Shown: positions 8,994-17,004 of the stretch, piece by piece
Position numbering within the stretch: position 1 is the first letter of the stretch
How the letters are laid out: the number at the start of each line of letters is the position of its first letter
Assembly: GCF_030146175.1 (NCBI RefSeq)
Contig: NZ_JASLCE010000128.1
Coordinates: forward strand, 1-36,048
DNA length: 36,048 nt
Direction: 5' to 3'
Source of the DNA: Flavobacterium sp.
GTDB taxonomy: Bacteria > Bacteroidota > Bacteroidia > Flavobacteriales > Flavobacteriaceae
The notes under the pieces: model-generated
Told to the model about the DNA's origin: nothing
Databases searched by the model: none
The model's input: the letters and a program-made list of their open reading frames with translations, nothing else
Program-made: the position numbers and the translations under genes

Positions 8994-9743
8994 ATGAAAA
9001 AATACAGAATCGGCCAGATTGTTCCCAGTTCCAACGTTACGATGGAAACCGAAATTCCGGCTATTTTCCGTTCGCGTGAAACCCTTTTACCGGAACGTTT
9101 TACCTTCCATTCGAGTCGGATGCGAATGAAAAAAGTGACCAAAGAAGAACTCGAAGCTATGGATGCCATGAGCCTTAAATGCGCTCAGGAATTATCCGAT
9201 GCGCATGTCGATGTAATGGGCTATGCCTGTTTGGTTGCGATTATGAGCATGGGGCGTGGTTATCATTGCGTTTCGGAAGTAAACCTGCATCAGGAAACAG
9301 TACAAAACAACTTCCCTACGCCAATTGTAACCAGTGCCGGAGCTTTGATCAACGGATTAAAAGTACTCGGTGCAAAAAAAGTTGCCGTGATTACCCCTTA
9401 TATGCGTCCGCTAACCGACATGGTGGTCGATTATATCGAACATCAGGGCTTTGAAGTAGTCGATTCCATTGCTTTGGAAATTCCCGACAACCTTGAAGTT
9501 GCCGCTCAGGATCCGATGAATCTTTTGGAAATATACAAAAGACTTAACCTGGAAGGTGTAGACGTTATCGTCGCTTCAGCTTGTGTGCAAATGCCGTCAC
9601 TTGAAGCTATTGATCAAATTCAAAAAGAAACCGGAATTCCGGTTACTTCGGCTGCCGTTTGTACCACCTACGAAATGATGAAAAAATTAGGCTTGGAAGC
9701 AAAGGCATCGATCGGAGGCGAATTACTTAGCGGGAAATACTAA
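8994..9743 (+). CDS. Maleate cis-trans isomerase-type Asp/Glu racemase family protein
   Basis: 249 residues of the Asp/Glu/hydantoin racemase superfamily, maleate isomerase/arylmalonate decarboxylase branch. The N-terminus IGQIVPSSNVTMETE matches that branch, and the two catalytic cysteines are visible as C79 in MGYACLVAIM and C197 in IVASACVQMPS. Maleate isomerase uses a Cys pair to convert maleate to fumarate. In this operon it would take maleate from the FAH-type hydrolase into the TCA cycle. It is the last gene, 21 bp after the hydrolase gene and 21 bp before a strong terminator stem. Related enzymes include arylmalonate decarboxylase, which lacks one of the two cysteines; both are present here, supporting isomerase or racemase chemistry. 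Confidence 0.85.
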   Translation: MKKYRIGQIVPSSNVTMETEIPAIFRSRETLLPERFTFHSSRMRMKKVTKEELEAMDAMSLKCAQELSDAHVDVMGYACLVAIMSMGRGYHCVSEVNLHQETVQNNFPTPIVTSAGALINGLKVLGAKKVAVITPYMRPLTDMVVDYIEHQGFEVVDSIALEIPDNLEVAAQDPMNLLEIYKRLNLEGVDVIVASACVQMPSLEAIDQIQKETGIPVTSAAVCTTYEMMKKLGLEAKASIGGELLSGKY

Positions 9744-9764
9744 GATCCTCAATAACATTTCGTT

Positions 9765-9795
9765 AAAATCCTGTATTTTTTACAGGATTTTTTTA
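9765..9795 (+). terminator. Rho-independent terminator of the aromatic operon
   Basis: Perfect 11-bp stem AAAATCCTGTA (9765-9775) / TACAGGATTTT (9781-9791) with a five-T loop, running into a T tract. It lies 21 bp after the last operon gene. Confidence 0.85.
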
Positions 9796-10085
9796 TTTGG
9801 CACCTTAGCATTCTGCAATCGAAACCTTCAAAATGAGTGCATTTTGCTCCAGTAGCCTAATATTCTAATTTACATTCCCAATGTTAACCCTAAAAAAAGC
9901 AGTATTATTCGATTTATGCCATTCAATTTTATTTTATTCTTTACATATTGACACAAAAACAAATAATCACAAATCGAATAACTACTTAAATTAAAATAAA
10001 ACTGTTAATTTTTTTTAAATAATAACAGTTCAACATAAACATTTAAAAACTTTTTAACAAAAAACAATTTTAGTCTTAAAAAAAG
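9796..10085. other. AT-rich spacer with two further inverted repeats
   Basis: No coding frame is evident here. There are two dyads. TTATTCGATTT (9905-9915) and AAATCGAATAA (9971-9981) are perfect 11-bp inverted arms bounding a 77-bp segment. AACTGTTA (10000-10007) and TAACAGTT (10023-10030) are 8-bp arms around a T-rich loop. Neither has an obvious terminator role because no gene ends here. Confidence 0.45.
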
Positions 10086-10130
10086 TGAGAAAAAATTAAT
10101 TCTCACATAATGAGAATAATTTAATTCTCA
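10086..10130 (+). promoter_or_regulatory. Tandem palindromic operator TGAGAA-N8-TTCTCA (x2)
   Basis: Two 20-bp palindromes of identical design, TGAGAA-N8-TTCTCA, lie at 10086-10105 and 10111-10130, 25 bp centre to centre. A further ATTCTC half-site begins at 10135. The second copy ends 17 bp upstream of the -7 box, so it covers the -33 region of the promoter for the TPR hybrid kinase gene. The layout is what one expects for a dimeric regulator binding cooperatively. The regulator is not identifiable from this window. Confidence 0.6.
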
Positions 10131-10147
10131 AAACATTCTCTTTATAG

Positions 10148-10155
10148 TATTTTTG
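10148..10155 (+). promoter_or_regulatory. Bacteroidota -7 promoter box for the hybrid kinase gene
   Basis: TATTTTTG matches TAnnTTTG exactly, about 85 bp upstream of the hybrid-kinase start codon. No perfect TTTG -33 box lies at the usual distance; the palindromic operator occupies that place. Confidence 0.5.
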
Positions 10156-10239
10156 TACTAATATTGTTATGCGAAATAATTACAGTTTTTAACAAAATGC
10201 GGATCTGTGTAATTATAACAGTAGTTTTTTAAGTGATCA

Positions 10240-12441
10240 ATGACTAATAAGCCATTACGTACATTTCTATTAGTGCTGTTGTCTTCTCAGTTTGTTTTTG
10301 CCCAAACAGAAGAGATGACCCGAAAAGAGATTTCTAAAATGATTGCTAAATCCAGCAATCATATGCTAAATCTGGAATGTGAAAAATCGCTTATCGCCGC
10401 TAAAAACGCACTCAACGAAGCCTACCGGATTAACGATAAAGTCCTGATAGCCAAAGCCTACAACATTATCGGACTCAACCATGAGGAATTCTCCGATTTT
10501 AAAAAAGCGGTACAGTACTATGAAAAAGGCCTCCGCTACGCCAATCAAACCGATAACGATACGATAAAAGACTGGCTACACAACAATCTGGCGAGTGCTT
10601 ACTGCTATCACAAGCTCGATTTTGAAAAAGGAATCGAACATTACAAAATCGGACTCTATTATTCCGAAAAACTAAAAGACAGTAGCGAAATCATCTATAC
10701 GCGACTAAATATCGCCAGCGCCTATTTCGAAACCAAAAAATACGACGAAGGATTCAAATACCTGGTCGGACTGGAAAAACAGATCCTTAAAGGGACTGAA
10801 CTGGAAGCCCAGATATCCCTTAACTCCTTATTAGGCTCCTACTACACCCATTCCAATAATTTTGCAAAGGCAGAAGCCTTTTATAAAACCGCACTGGAGC
10901 TTTGTCAAAAAAACAAGGTCGAATTCCTGCAAACCAACGCCTGTGATCTCTACAAAGAGTTTTCTCAGTATTATTTTAAGATCAAAGACTTTGAAAACGC
11001 CTATTTTTATCTTGAAAAATACACAACCACAAAAGAGCAGATTTATAACGAAGAACGCATCAACGAAGTAAAAAAAGCCGGTAGTCAGATTGAACTGGAC
11101 GAATACAAAAGGCTAGTATCGCAAATTGAAAGTGAAAAACAACTTCAAGCCAGAAGTTTACAGCAATCGCGCATTATTGTGGTATTGTTTATCATTACAC
11201 TTATCTTTTTGTTGTTATTTCTCTTTTCATTATACAAAAACAATGAAATCCGTAAAAAGATCAATAACGAGCTTAAAATTGCCAATAAACAATTAAAAGA
11301 AGCCAAAGATCAGGCCGAAGAAGTTTCCCAACTCAAATCGCAATTTATCTCCACGATTAGCCACGAATTGCGTACACCGCTCTATGGCGTGGTAGGAATC
11401 ACCGATATTATTACCGACGAACACAAAGAGCTTTCGGAAAGTTCGTATCTGAAATCCATAAAATTTTCGCCCAAATATTTATTGTCGCTGGAAAATCATA
11501 TTTTACAGGTCTATAAAATTGATGAAAACAAGATCAAACTGGAAAATTCGGCGTTTAACATTATCGAGGACTTACATCTGGTAACCGACAGTTTGATGTT
11601 TTTGGCTGAAAAAAACAAAAACAGATTGCTACTTGAAGTAGACGAAGACATCCCTACGTTACTGATTGGTGATCGGGTACGTTTGTCTCAGATTTTTATG
11701 AATCTGATCGGAAATGCGCTTAAATTCACCCATAAAGGCCGCGTTAAAATCACCGCGCAAATTGAAAAAATTGAAGGCACGATTTATTACCTCCGTTTTG
11801 AAGTGATCGATAACGGGATTGGTATCGCCGAAGAAGATCAGGAAAAGGTTTTTGAAAAATTTGTCCAGATCGAACGCAAGGAAGACGATTATCAGGGAAC
11901 CGGTCTCGGACTTCCGATTGTAAAACAACTCGTAACGCTGTTTAACGGCGAAATCAGTATTAAAAGTAAAGAAAACGTAGGAACAACCATGACGGTGATT
12001 ATTGGCTTTGATTCGGATCCGGAAGAAATCAAATACTATACGGATAACCTCGAGGTGGAATACGCTTTGGAGCAAAGCTATCGCGTATTGGTTGTTGAAG
12101 ACAATAAAATCAATCAGATTGTCACCAAAAAAATCCTGGACGACAATAATTTCCCGAATGTGATTGTCGATAACGGTTTCCACGCGCTGGATCTTTTGCA
12201 AAAAGAAACGTTCGATGTGGTGTTAATGGACATTAACATGCCGGCTATCAATGGTTTTGAAACCACCAAACGTATTCGCGAATTAGGCATCAACATTCCG
12301 GTTATTGCATTGACCGCTTTCGACAAACAGGAAATTTCCGAACAGGTATTTGCCGCCGAGATGAATGGTATCATTATCAAACCGTTTGAACCCAAGCAAC
12401 TGTGCAAAATGATTGTGCAGCTGTGCGGAACAAATCCATAA
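10240..12441 (+). CDS. TPR-containing hybrid sensor histidine kinase/response regulator
   Basis: 733 residues. Residues 1-21 form a signal peptide ending FAQ. Residues about 35-290 are helical TPR-like repeats (for example the AYNIIGLNHEEFSDFKKAV unit), predicted periplasmic. A single membrane helix spans about 311-332, followed by a coiled coil (about 335-365). The HisKA phospho-acceptor is H375 in STISHELRTPLYG. HATPase boxes are NLIGNALKF (N488/N492), DNGIGIA and GTGLGLP. A C-terminal receiver domain (about 613-733) has phospho-acceptor D664 in VLMDINMP and K714. Flavobacterial TPR kinases of this design sense unknown envelope or nutrient cues. No DNA-binding output domain is present, so it must act through a phosphorelay partner. 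It is monocistronic, with a tandem-palindrome operator upstream. Whether it controls the preceding catabolic operon is not shown by sequence. Confidence 0.9.
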   Translation: MTNKPLRTFLLVLLSSQFVFAQTEEMTRKEISKMIAKSSNHMLNLECEKSLIAAKNALNEAYRINDKVLIAKAYNIIGLNHEEFSDFKKAVQYYEKGLRYANQTDNDTIKDWLHNNLASAYCYHKLDFEKGIEHYKIGLYYSEKLKDSSEIIYTRLNIASAYFETKKYDEGFKYLVGLEKQILKGTELEAQISLNSLLGSYYTHSNNFAKAEAFYKTALELCQKNKVEFLQTNACDLYKEFSQYYFKIKDFENAYFYLEKYTTTKEQIYNEERINEVKKAGSQIELDEYKRLVSQIESEKQLQARSLQQSRIIVVLFIITLIFLLLFLFSLYKNNEIRKKINNELKIANKQLKEAKDQAEEVSQLKSQFISTISHELRTPLYGVVGITDIITDEHKELSESSYLKSIKFSPKYLLSLENHILQVYKIDENKIKLENSAFNIIEDLHLVTDSLMFLAEKNKNRLLLEVDEDIPTLLIGDRVRLSQIFMNLIGNALKFTHKGRVKITAQIEKIEGTIYYLRFEVIDNGIGIAEEDQEKVFEKFVQIERKEDDYQGTGLGLPIVKQLVTLFNGEISIKSKENVGTTMTVIIGFDSDPEEIKYYTDNLEVEYALEQSYRVLVVEDNKINQIVTKKILDDNNFPNVIVDNGFHALDLLQKETFDVVLMDINMPAINGFETTKRIRELGINIPVIALTAFDKQEISEQVFAAEMNGIIIKPFEPKQLCKMIVQLCGTNP

Positions 12442-12519
12442 CACATTATTCCGGGCTTTATTTTTTAGAATCGCATAACTTTCCTACTTTTACTATTCTT
12501 ATCTGACAGCCGCCATCAA

Positions 12520-13200
12520 ATGATTAAAATTCTGCTCCTGGAAGACGACTTAGTACTCTCAAAAGAAATCAGTGACTTTTTAAAAACAAAGGACATTGCG
12601 TGTGATTGCGTATTCGACGGAGAAGTCTTTTTCCGCCAATTACGTTCCGGACAATACAATATTTACTTACTGGACATTAACGTCCCGAAAATCAACGGAC
12701 TGGATGTATGCAGTCAGATTCGGGAAACCGACCAGACGACGCCTATCCTGATGATCAGCGCTTATGGCGATCTTAACGACAAAATGGATGCATTTCAATT
12801 GGGTGCCGACGATTATCTGGTAAAACCGTTTCATCTGGAAGAACTGTTGATTCGGGTTTTAGCCCTGTTACGACGTAGTGCAACACCGCAAAACGAGGAA
12901 AAAATAATCGTGATTGACGACCTTGAAATCGCACCCACTTCGATGACGGTAAAACGAGCCGGCACCACTGTTGAGCTTACACAGAAAGAATACCAGCTGT
13001 TATTATTACTGGCCAAAGCCAAAGGTAGAACACTTTCCAAACAGACCATCTCGGAACAGATTTGGGATTCTCATTTTGACACCAATCTGAATACCATCGA
13101 AGTGTATATTAATTTCCTTCGAAAAAAAATCGATAAAAACCACGAGAACAAACTCATTCATACCCGACCGGGTTTTGGGTATTACCTAAAAGACGAATAA
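12520..13200 (+). CDS. OmpR/PhoB-family response regulator (CusR-like)
   Basis: 226 residues. The N-terminal receiver has acidic pocket E8/D9/D10 (LLLEDD), phospho-acceptor D52 in YLLDINVP, S80 and K102 in DDYLVKPF. The C-terminal winged helix (about 130-226) has ELTQKEYQLLLLLAKAKG and the typical NTIEVYINFLRKKID recognition-helix region. A single base separates its stop from the start of the sensor kinase gene, and the pair precedes a metal-type RND operon, as CusRS or CzcRS pairs do. The direct repeats in front of the efflux operon are the plausible target, since OmpR-type regulators bind tandem direct repeats about 11 bp apart. A possible TACTTTTA -7-like box lies at 12485-12492, off by one base from consensus. 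Confidence 0.9.
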   Translation: MIKILLLEDDLVLSKEISDFLKTKDIACDCVFDGEVFFRQLRSGQYNIYLLDINVPKINGLDVCSQIRETDQTTPILMISAYGDLNDKMDAFQLGADDYLVKPFHLEELLIRVLALLRRSATPQNEEKIIVIDDLEIAPTSMTVKRAGTTVELTQKEYQLLLLLAKAKGRTLSKQTISEQIWDSHFDTNLNTIEVYINFLRKKIDKNHENKLIHTRPGFGYYLKDE

Positions 13201-13201
13201 A

Positions 13202-14563
13202 ATGACGTTAAAGAGACGTATAGCCGTAAATGTCAGTATTGCGTTTTCCGTAATTTACGGTATATCGGCTATATTTATCTATATCTCATTCTCTACCTTC
13301 CGGAAAGAAGAGTTTATGGAACGTCTCGAAGAAAAAGCACTAACCACTACTAAACTATTACTTGAAGTAAAAGATATAGACAATCAGATTTTAAAGCTTA
13401 TCGATCAAAATACAATCAATAAACTTTACAATGAAAAGACGTTGATTTTTGATAGCAATTACAAACTGATTTATAGTAGTATCGACGACGCTTCGGTAAA
13501 ATGGGATGTCAATTTTCTGCAGAAAATAAAAAAACACAAACGGGTTTATACGATCGAAAAAGAGAAAGATGTATTGGGCGTTTTTCATATTTATAACAAT
13601 ACCGATTATTATATTATTATTGCCGCCGAAGACAAATCCGGGATGAGTAAACTGGAATTTTTATACCAGATTCTGATCTTGTCGTTTTTTATCGGAACCA
13701 CACTGGTATGGGTTACCACCTATTTCCTGATTCGGAAATCACTGGAACCGCTTGATAATTTCCAAAAGATCATCACCAGTATTTCGATTAACAAACTAAA
13801 TACTCAGATTATCGAATCATCCAAATCGGATGAGATCAATTTACTTTCCAAAGCCTTTAACCAGATGTTGTTGCGTATCGAACGTTCGTACCTCGCACAA
13901 AAAGAATTTACCTCAAATGCCTCTCATGAATTGCGCACACCGATCAGCCGGTTGACTTTACAGTTGGAAAATCTGATACAACAAGGCGGTCATAGCGAGC
14001 ATACACTCAATTACCTGAATAATATGAGTAAGGATGTCAACCAGATATCCGACTTGATCAACTCGTTATTGCTACTGGCACAAATCAATGCGTCCAGTTT
14101 TGGTACCAATTTCCAACAAGTGCGCATTGACGAAATCATTTTTCAGGTTTATGAAAAAACGATTAAAAACTTCCCGGATTTCCAAATGAATTTTGAAATC
14201 GGAAATACCGAATCCGATCTGGAAATCAAAGGAATAACCTCATTATTGGAGATCGTTTTTGCCAATCTTTTTAAAAATGCCTATCTTTATTCGTACGACC
14301 GTAAAGTAAATGTGATCATTGAAGACAATCCAACGGGGAATATTCAGATTCGATTGATCAATAAAGGAGAAAAACTTTCCCCGGAAGAAGAAAAGAAAAT
14401 TTTCAACTCGTTTGTTCGAGGAACCAAGAATCAAAAAATTCAGGGTTCCGGTTTGGGACTTCGCATCGCCAAACGTATTCTGGATTTACATAAGGCACAA
14501 TTAGCCTATACGTATGACGATACTTCCGAACAACACGAATTCACGCTCACTTTCCCGGTTTAA
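13202..14563 (+). CDS. HAMP-containing sensor histidine kinase (CusS-like)
   Basis: 453 residues with classical two-membrane-helix topology: TM1 about 8-30, a short periplasmic sensor of roughly 120 residues, TM2 about 152-177 and a HAMP linker. HisKA follows with H242 in SNASHELRTPISR. HATPase boxes are NLFKNAYLY (N box) and GSGLGLRIAKRIL (G2). The periplasmic part lacks the His/Met-rich patches seen in some copper sensors. Partner regulator is the gene 1 bp upstream; the efflux operon begins about 110 bp downstream. Together they are best read as a metal-responsive two-component system for the RND pump, an inference from context. Confidence 0.88.
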   Translation: MTLKRRIAVNVSIAFSVIYGISAIFIYISFSTFRKEEFMERLEEKALTTTKLLLEVKDIDNQILKLIDQNTINKLYNEKTLIFDSNYKLIYSSIDDASVKWDVNFLQKIKKHKRVYTIEKEKDVLGVFHIYNNTDYYIIIAAEDKSGMSKLEFLYQILILSFFIGTTLVWVTTYFLIRKSLEPLDNFQKIITSISINKLNTQIIESSKSDEINLLSKAFNQMLLRIERSYLAQKEFTSNASHELRTPISRLTLQLENLIQQGGHSEHTLNYLNNMSKDVNQISDLINSLLLLAQINASSFGTNFQQVRIDEIIFQVYEKTIKNFPDFQMNFEIGNTESDLEIKGITSLLEIVFANLFKNAYLYSYDRKVNVIIEDNPTGNIQIRLINKGEKLSPEEEKKIFNSFVRGTKNQKIQGSGLGLRIAKRILDLHKAQLAYTYDDTSEQHEFTLTFPV

Positions 14564-14592
14564 AACACCTTTTCCCGATTCATCTATACCTT

Positions 14593-14633
14593 TTTAAGCT
14601 TTTTTTAAGGTCGGCTTTAAGGCTGTTTTAAGG
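14593..14633 (+). promoter_or_regulatory. Four phased direct repeats TTTAAG(G/C), putative response-regulator operator
   Basis: TTTAAGC (14593-14599) and TTTAAGG (14604-14610, 14616-14622, 14627-14633) recur at 11, 12 and 11 bp, one turn of the helix each. They end 10 bp before the -7-like box of the efflux operon, covering the -33 region. OmpR/PhoB-family regulators bind such arrays as tandem head-to-tail dimers, and the gene for one ends about 1.4 kb upstream. Confidence 0.7.
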
Positions 14634-14643
14634 TTACTGCCTG

Positions 14644-14651
14644 CATCTTTG
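14644..14651 (+). promoter_or_regulatory. -7-like box of the RND efflux operon
   Basis: CATCTTTG matches TAnnTTTG at all but the first base. It lies 22 bp before the tolC-like start codon and directly after the direct repeats, consistent with an activator-dependent promoter lacking a good -33 box. Confidence 0.45.
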
Positions 14652-14673
14652 TAACAAATTAAACTCTTTATAG

Positions 14674-15918
14674 ATGAAAGTAGCTCCTTTTATACTATCA
14701 CTGCTGTTTTTCCAGTTGGCCTTTTCACAAAAGAATATTTCGCTAAAAGACTGTGAAGATGCCATGCAGAAAAACAATTTCCAGTTACTGGCCGAACAAT
14801 ACAATATCACCGCGGCACAGGCTGCTGTTATTCAGGCCCGGATCTGGGATCATCCGAATATGTCATTGGCTTTTAACGCTCTGAATCCCGAAGACAAACG
14901 GTATTTCGACGTGGGCAAAAACGGACAAAAAGCCGTTGCTGTAGATCAGCTGATTCATATTGGCGGTAAAAAACGCAACGAGATCAAGCTGGCAAAATCC
15001 AATGTGGCACTGGCCGAATTGCAATTTGAAGAATTAATGCAGGATCTAAAACACGAACTGCGTCAAAGCTTTTATACGGTCTTTTTCGATCAGAAGAAAA
15101 TTGCCAGTATCGAATCGCAAACAGCTCAAATTGAAAGCCTGTTACAATCCTACGAAGTACAGGCCGATAAAGGTAATGTTCCTTTAAAAGATGTGGTACG
15201 CCTGCAATCCTTATTGCTAAATCTTAAAAATGATCGCATTGCCATCCAAAAAGACATTGCCGAAAACAAACAAAAACTAACTATTCTTACCGGTATTGAC
15301 GAAGAATTAACGCCATCGGCTGATGAAAGTGAGCTAATGCTTGTTTTTAATAGTCCGAAATATGCCGAAAGTGAATTGTTTAACATCGCTAAGGAAAAAA
15401 ATCCGGAGTACCTGAGTGTTCTAAAACAGGTTGAAAACCAGGAATTGGCGGTAAAGCTTCAAAAATCATTATCGGTTCCGGATGTCACAGCCGGTCTGGC
15501 CTACGATCAAGTGGGTGGTGCTTTTAAAAATGAGGTAAACTTTACCTTGGGAATTCCATTACCACTTTGGAACCGAAATAAAGGAAATATCAAAATTGCC
15601 GAAGCCGAATTAGGTCAGTCAAAAGTGAATAAAGATCAAAAAACACTCGAATTAAAGACGCAAGTAAACAGTTCGCTTTCGATCTGGAAGGAACAGAAAA
15701 AAGAATATACGTCCCTGTCGAAATCCATAAACGAAAATCTCGACCTGGTATACAAAGGCGTATTGATGAACTTTCAGCGTCGTAATATTTCGCTATTGGA
15801 GTTTACCGATTTTATGGAAAGCTATAACCAAAGTACACTGCAGTTAAACGAAATGCGCAAACAACTGATCCTGTCCGGAGAACAAATCAATCATATCACC
15901 AATTCAACCATCTTCTAA
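14674..15918 (+). CDS. TolC-family outer-membrane efflux protein (CzcC-like)
   Basis: 414 residues with a signal peptide (hydrophobic core LSLLFFQLAF, cleavage after FS). Two OEP-type repeats follow, rich in long amphipathic helices (residues about 25-200 and 225-410), with conserved motifs such as NPEYLSVLKQVENQELAVKL and a TLGIPLPLWNRNKG beta-hairpin typical of the TolC/CzcC family. It forms the outer-membrane channel of the tripartite pump encoded with the two genes downstream (1 bp to the adaptor gene). First gene of the operon; the promoter and repeats lie in the 110 bp upstream. Confidence 0.88.
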   Translation: MKVAPFILSLLFFQLAFSQKNISLKDCEDAMQKNNFQLLAEQYNITAAQAAVIQARIWDHPNMSLAFNALNPEDKRYFDVGKNGQKAVAVDQLIHIGGKKRNEIKLAKSNVALAELQFEELMQDLKHELRQSFYTVFFDQKKIASIESQTAQIESLLQSYEVQADKGNVPLKDVVRLQSLLLNLKNDRIAIQKDIAENKQKLTILTGIDEELTPSADESELMLVFNSPKYAESELFNIAKEKNPEYLSVLKQVENQELAVKLQKSLSVPDVTAGLAYDQVGGAFKNEVNFTLGIPLPLWNRNKGNIKIAEAELGQSKVNKDQKTLELKTQVNSSLSIWKEQKKEYTSLSKSINENLDLVYKGVLMNFQRRNISLLEFTDFMESYNQSTLQLNEMRKQLILSGEQINHITNSTIF

Positions 15919-15919
15919 T

Positions 15920-17002
15920 ATGAAATATCCAATAATAACCTGTCTGTCGCTACTGGCCTTAATTTCGTGTCAGGACAAAGAAAAAAAAGCGGAAATAAAA
16001 GAAACTTTTGTGCTGAGCAATAAAATGCTACAAACCACCAAAACAGCTCCGGTGACTTTAGAACCGCTTCGCAACGAACTGAATTATTACGGAAAAATCA
16101 CAACCGACAACAACAAAACCATTGAGGTATTCCCGGTTGTTGGCGGTAGCGTAGCCAAAGTATATGTGGAATTGGGCGATTATGTTAAAAAAGGACAATT
16201 GCTCGCTACGATCCGAAGTACCGAAGTAGCCGATTTTGAAAAAGAGCTCGACGACGCTAAAAATGATGTAATCGTAGCAAAAAACAACCTTAAGGTAGCG
16301 CAGGAGTTATTCGAAGGGAAATTAAACGCCGAACGCGATGTTTTGGAAGCCAAAAGCAACTACGATAAGGCCAAATCGCAATTACAACGTATTCAGGAAA
16401 CCTATAAAATTTACAATATCAAATCGGGCGCTATTTATGAAGTGCGTTCTCCGTTGAGTGGTTTTATCATCCAGAAAGACATCAACGAAAATATGTTACT
16501 GCGTAACGACCGAAGCGACAATATTTTCGATATCGCCGAAATCAACGATGTGTGGGCCATTGCCAATGTAACCGAAACGGATATCAACCAGATCAAACTG
16601 GGCGAAAACGCAGCTGTAACAACGTTGAGTTATCCGGATAAGGTTTTTAATGGTAAAGTGGATAAGATCTTTAATATTATCGATCCGGATACCAAAGCCA
16701 TGAAAGTCTTGATCAAATTAAATAACCCGGAATATGTTTTAAAACCGGAAATGCGCGCTTCCATTAAAATCTCCTATATGGAAAGCGACAAAAAAATGTT
16801 GGCGGTTCCGGCTTCGGCAGTGATCTTCGACAAAAGCAAAAATTTTGTGGTAGTCTATAAAGACCGAAATAATATCGAAGCCCGACAAGTGGAAGTTTTC
16901 CGTCAGGTTGGCGATACGGCTTATATTTCAAGCGGTATCAACGAAGGAGAAAATGTAATGACACAAAACCAGTTGTTAGTTTACGGCGCCCTAAATGAAT
17001 AG
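15920..17002 (+). CDS. RND periplasmic adaptor lipoprotein (CzcB-like, HlyD family)
   Basis: 360 residues. The N-terminus is a lipoprotein signal with lipobox ALISC (Cys at about residue 17), so the adaptor is membrane-tethered. A lipoyl-like half motif (GGSVAKVYVELGDYVKKGQLLATI, about residues 74-97) is followed by a coiled-coil hairpin (about 105-160) and a second lipoyl half (VRSPLSGFII). Beta-barrel and membrane-proximal domains then follow. It bridges the inner-membrane RND pump and the TolC-like channel. No His-rich N-terminal extension of the classical CzcB sort is seen. It starts 1 bp after the outer-membrane gene and ends 2 bp before the pump gene. Confidence 0.88.
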   Translation: MKYPIITCLSLLALISCQDKEKKAEIKETFVLSNKMLQTTKTAPVTLEPLRNELNYYGKITTDNNKTIEVFPVVGGSVAKVYVELGDYVKKGQLLATIRSTEVADFEKELDDAKNDVIVAKNNLKVAQELFEGKLNAERDVLEAKSNYDKAKSQLQRIQETYKIYNIKSGAIYEVRSPLSGFIIQKDINENMLLRNDRSDNIFDIAEINDVWAIANVTETDINQIKLGENAAVTTLSYPDKVFNGKVDKIFNIIDPDTKAMKVLIKLNNPEYVLKPEMRASIKISYMESDKKMLAVPASAVIFDKSKNFVVVYKDRNNIEARQVEVFRQVGDTAYISSGINEGENVMTQNQLLVYGALNE

Positions 17003-17004
17003 AT

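Noticed and set aside
11659..12201. A 180-codon ORF antisense to the hybrid kinase
   Set aside because: It lies wholly opposite the conserved HATPase and receiver coding sequence and shows no domain; a shadow frame.
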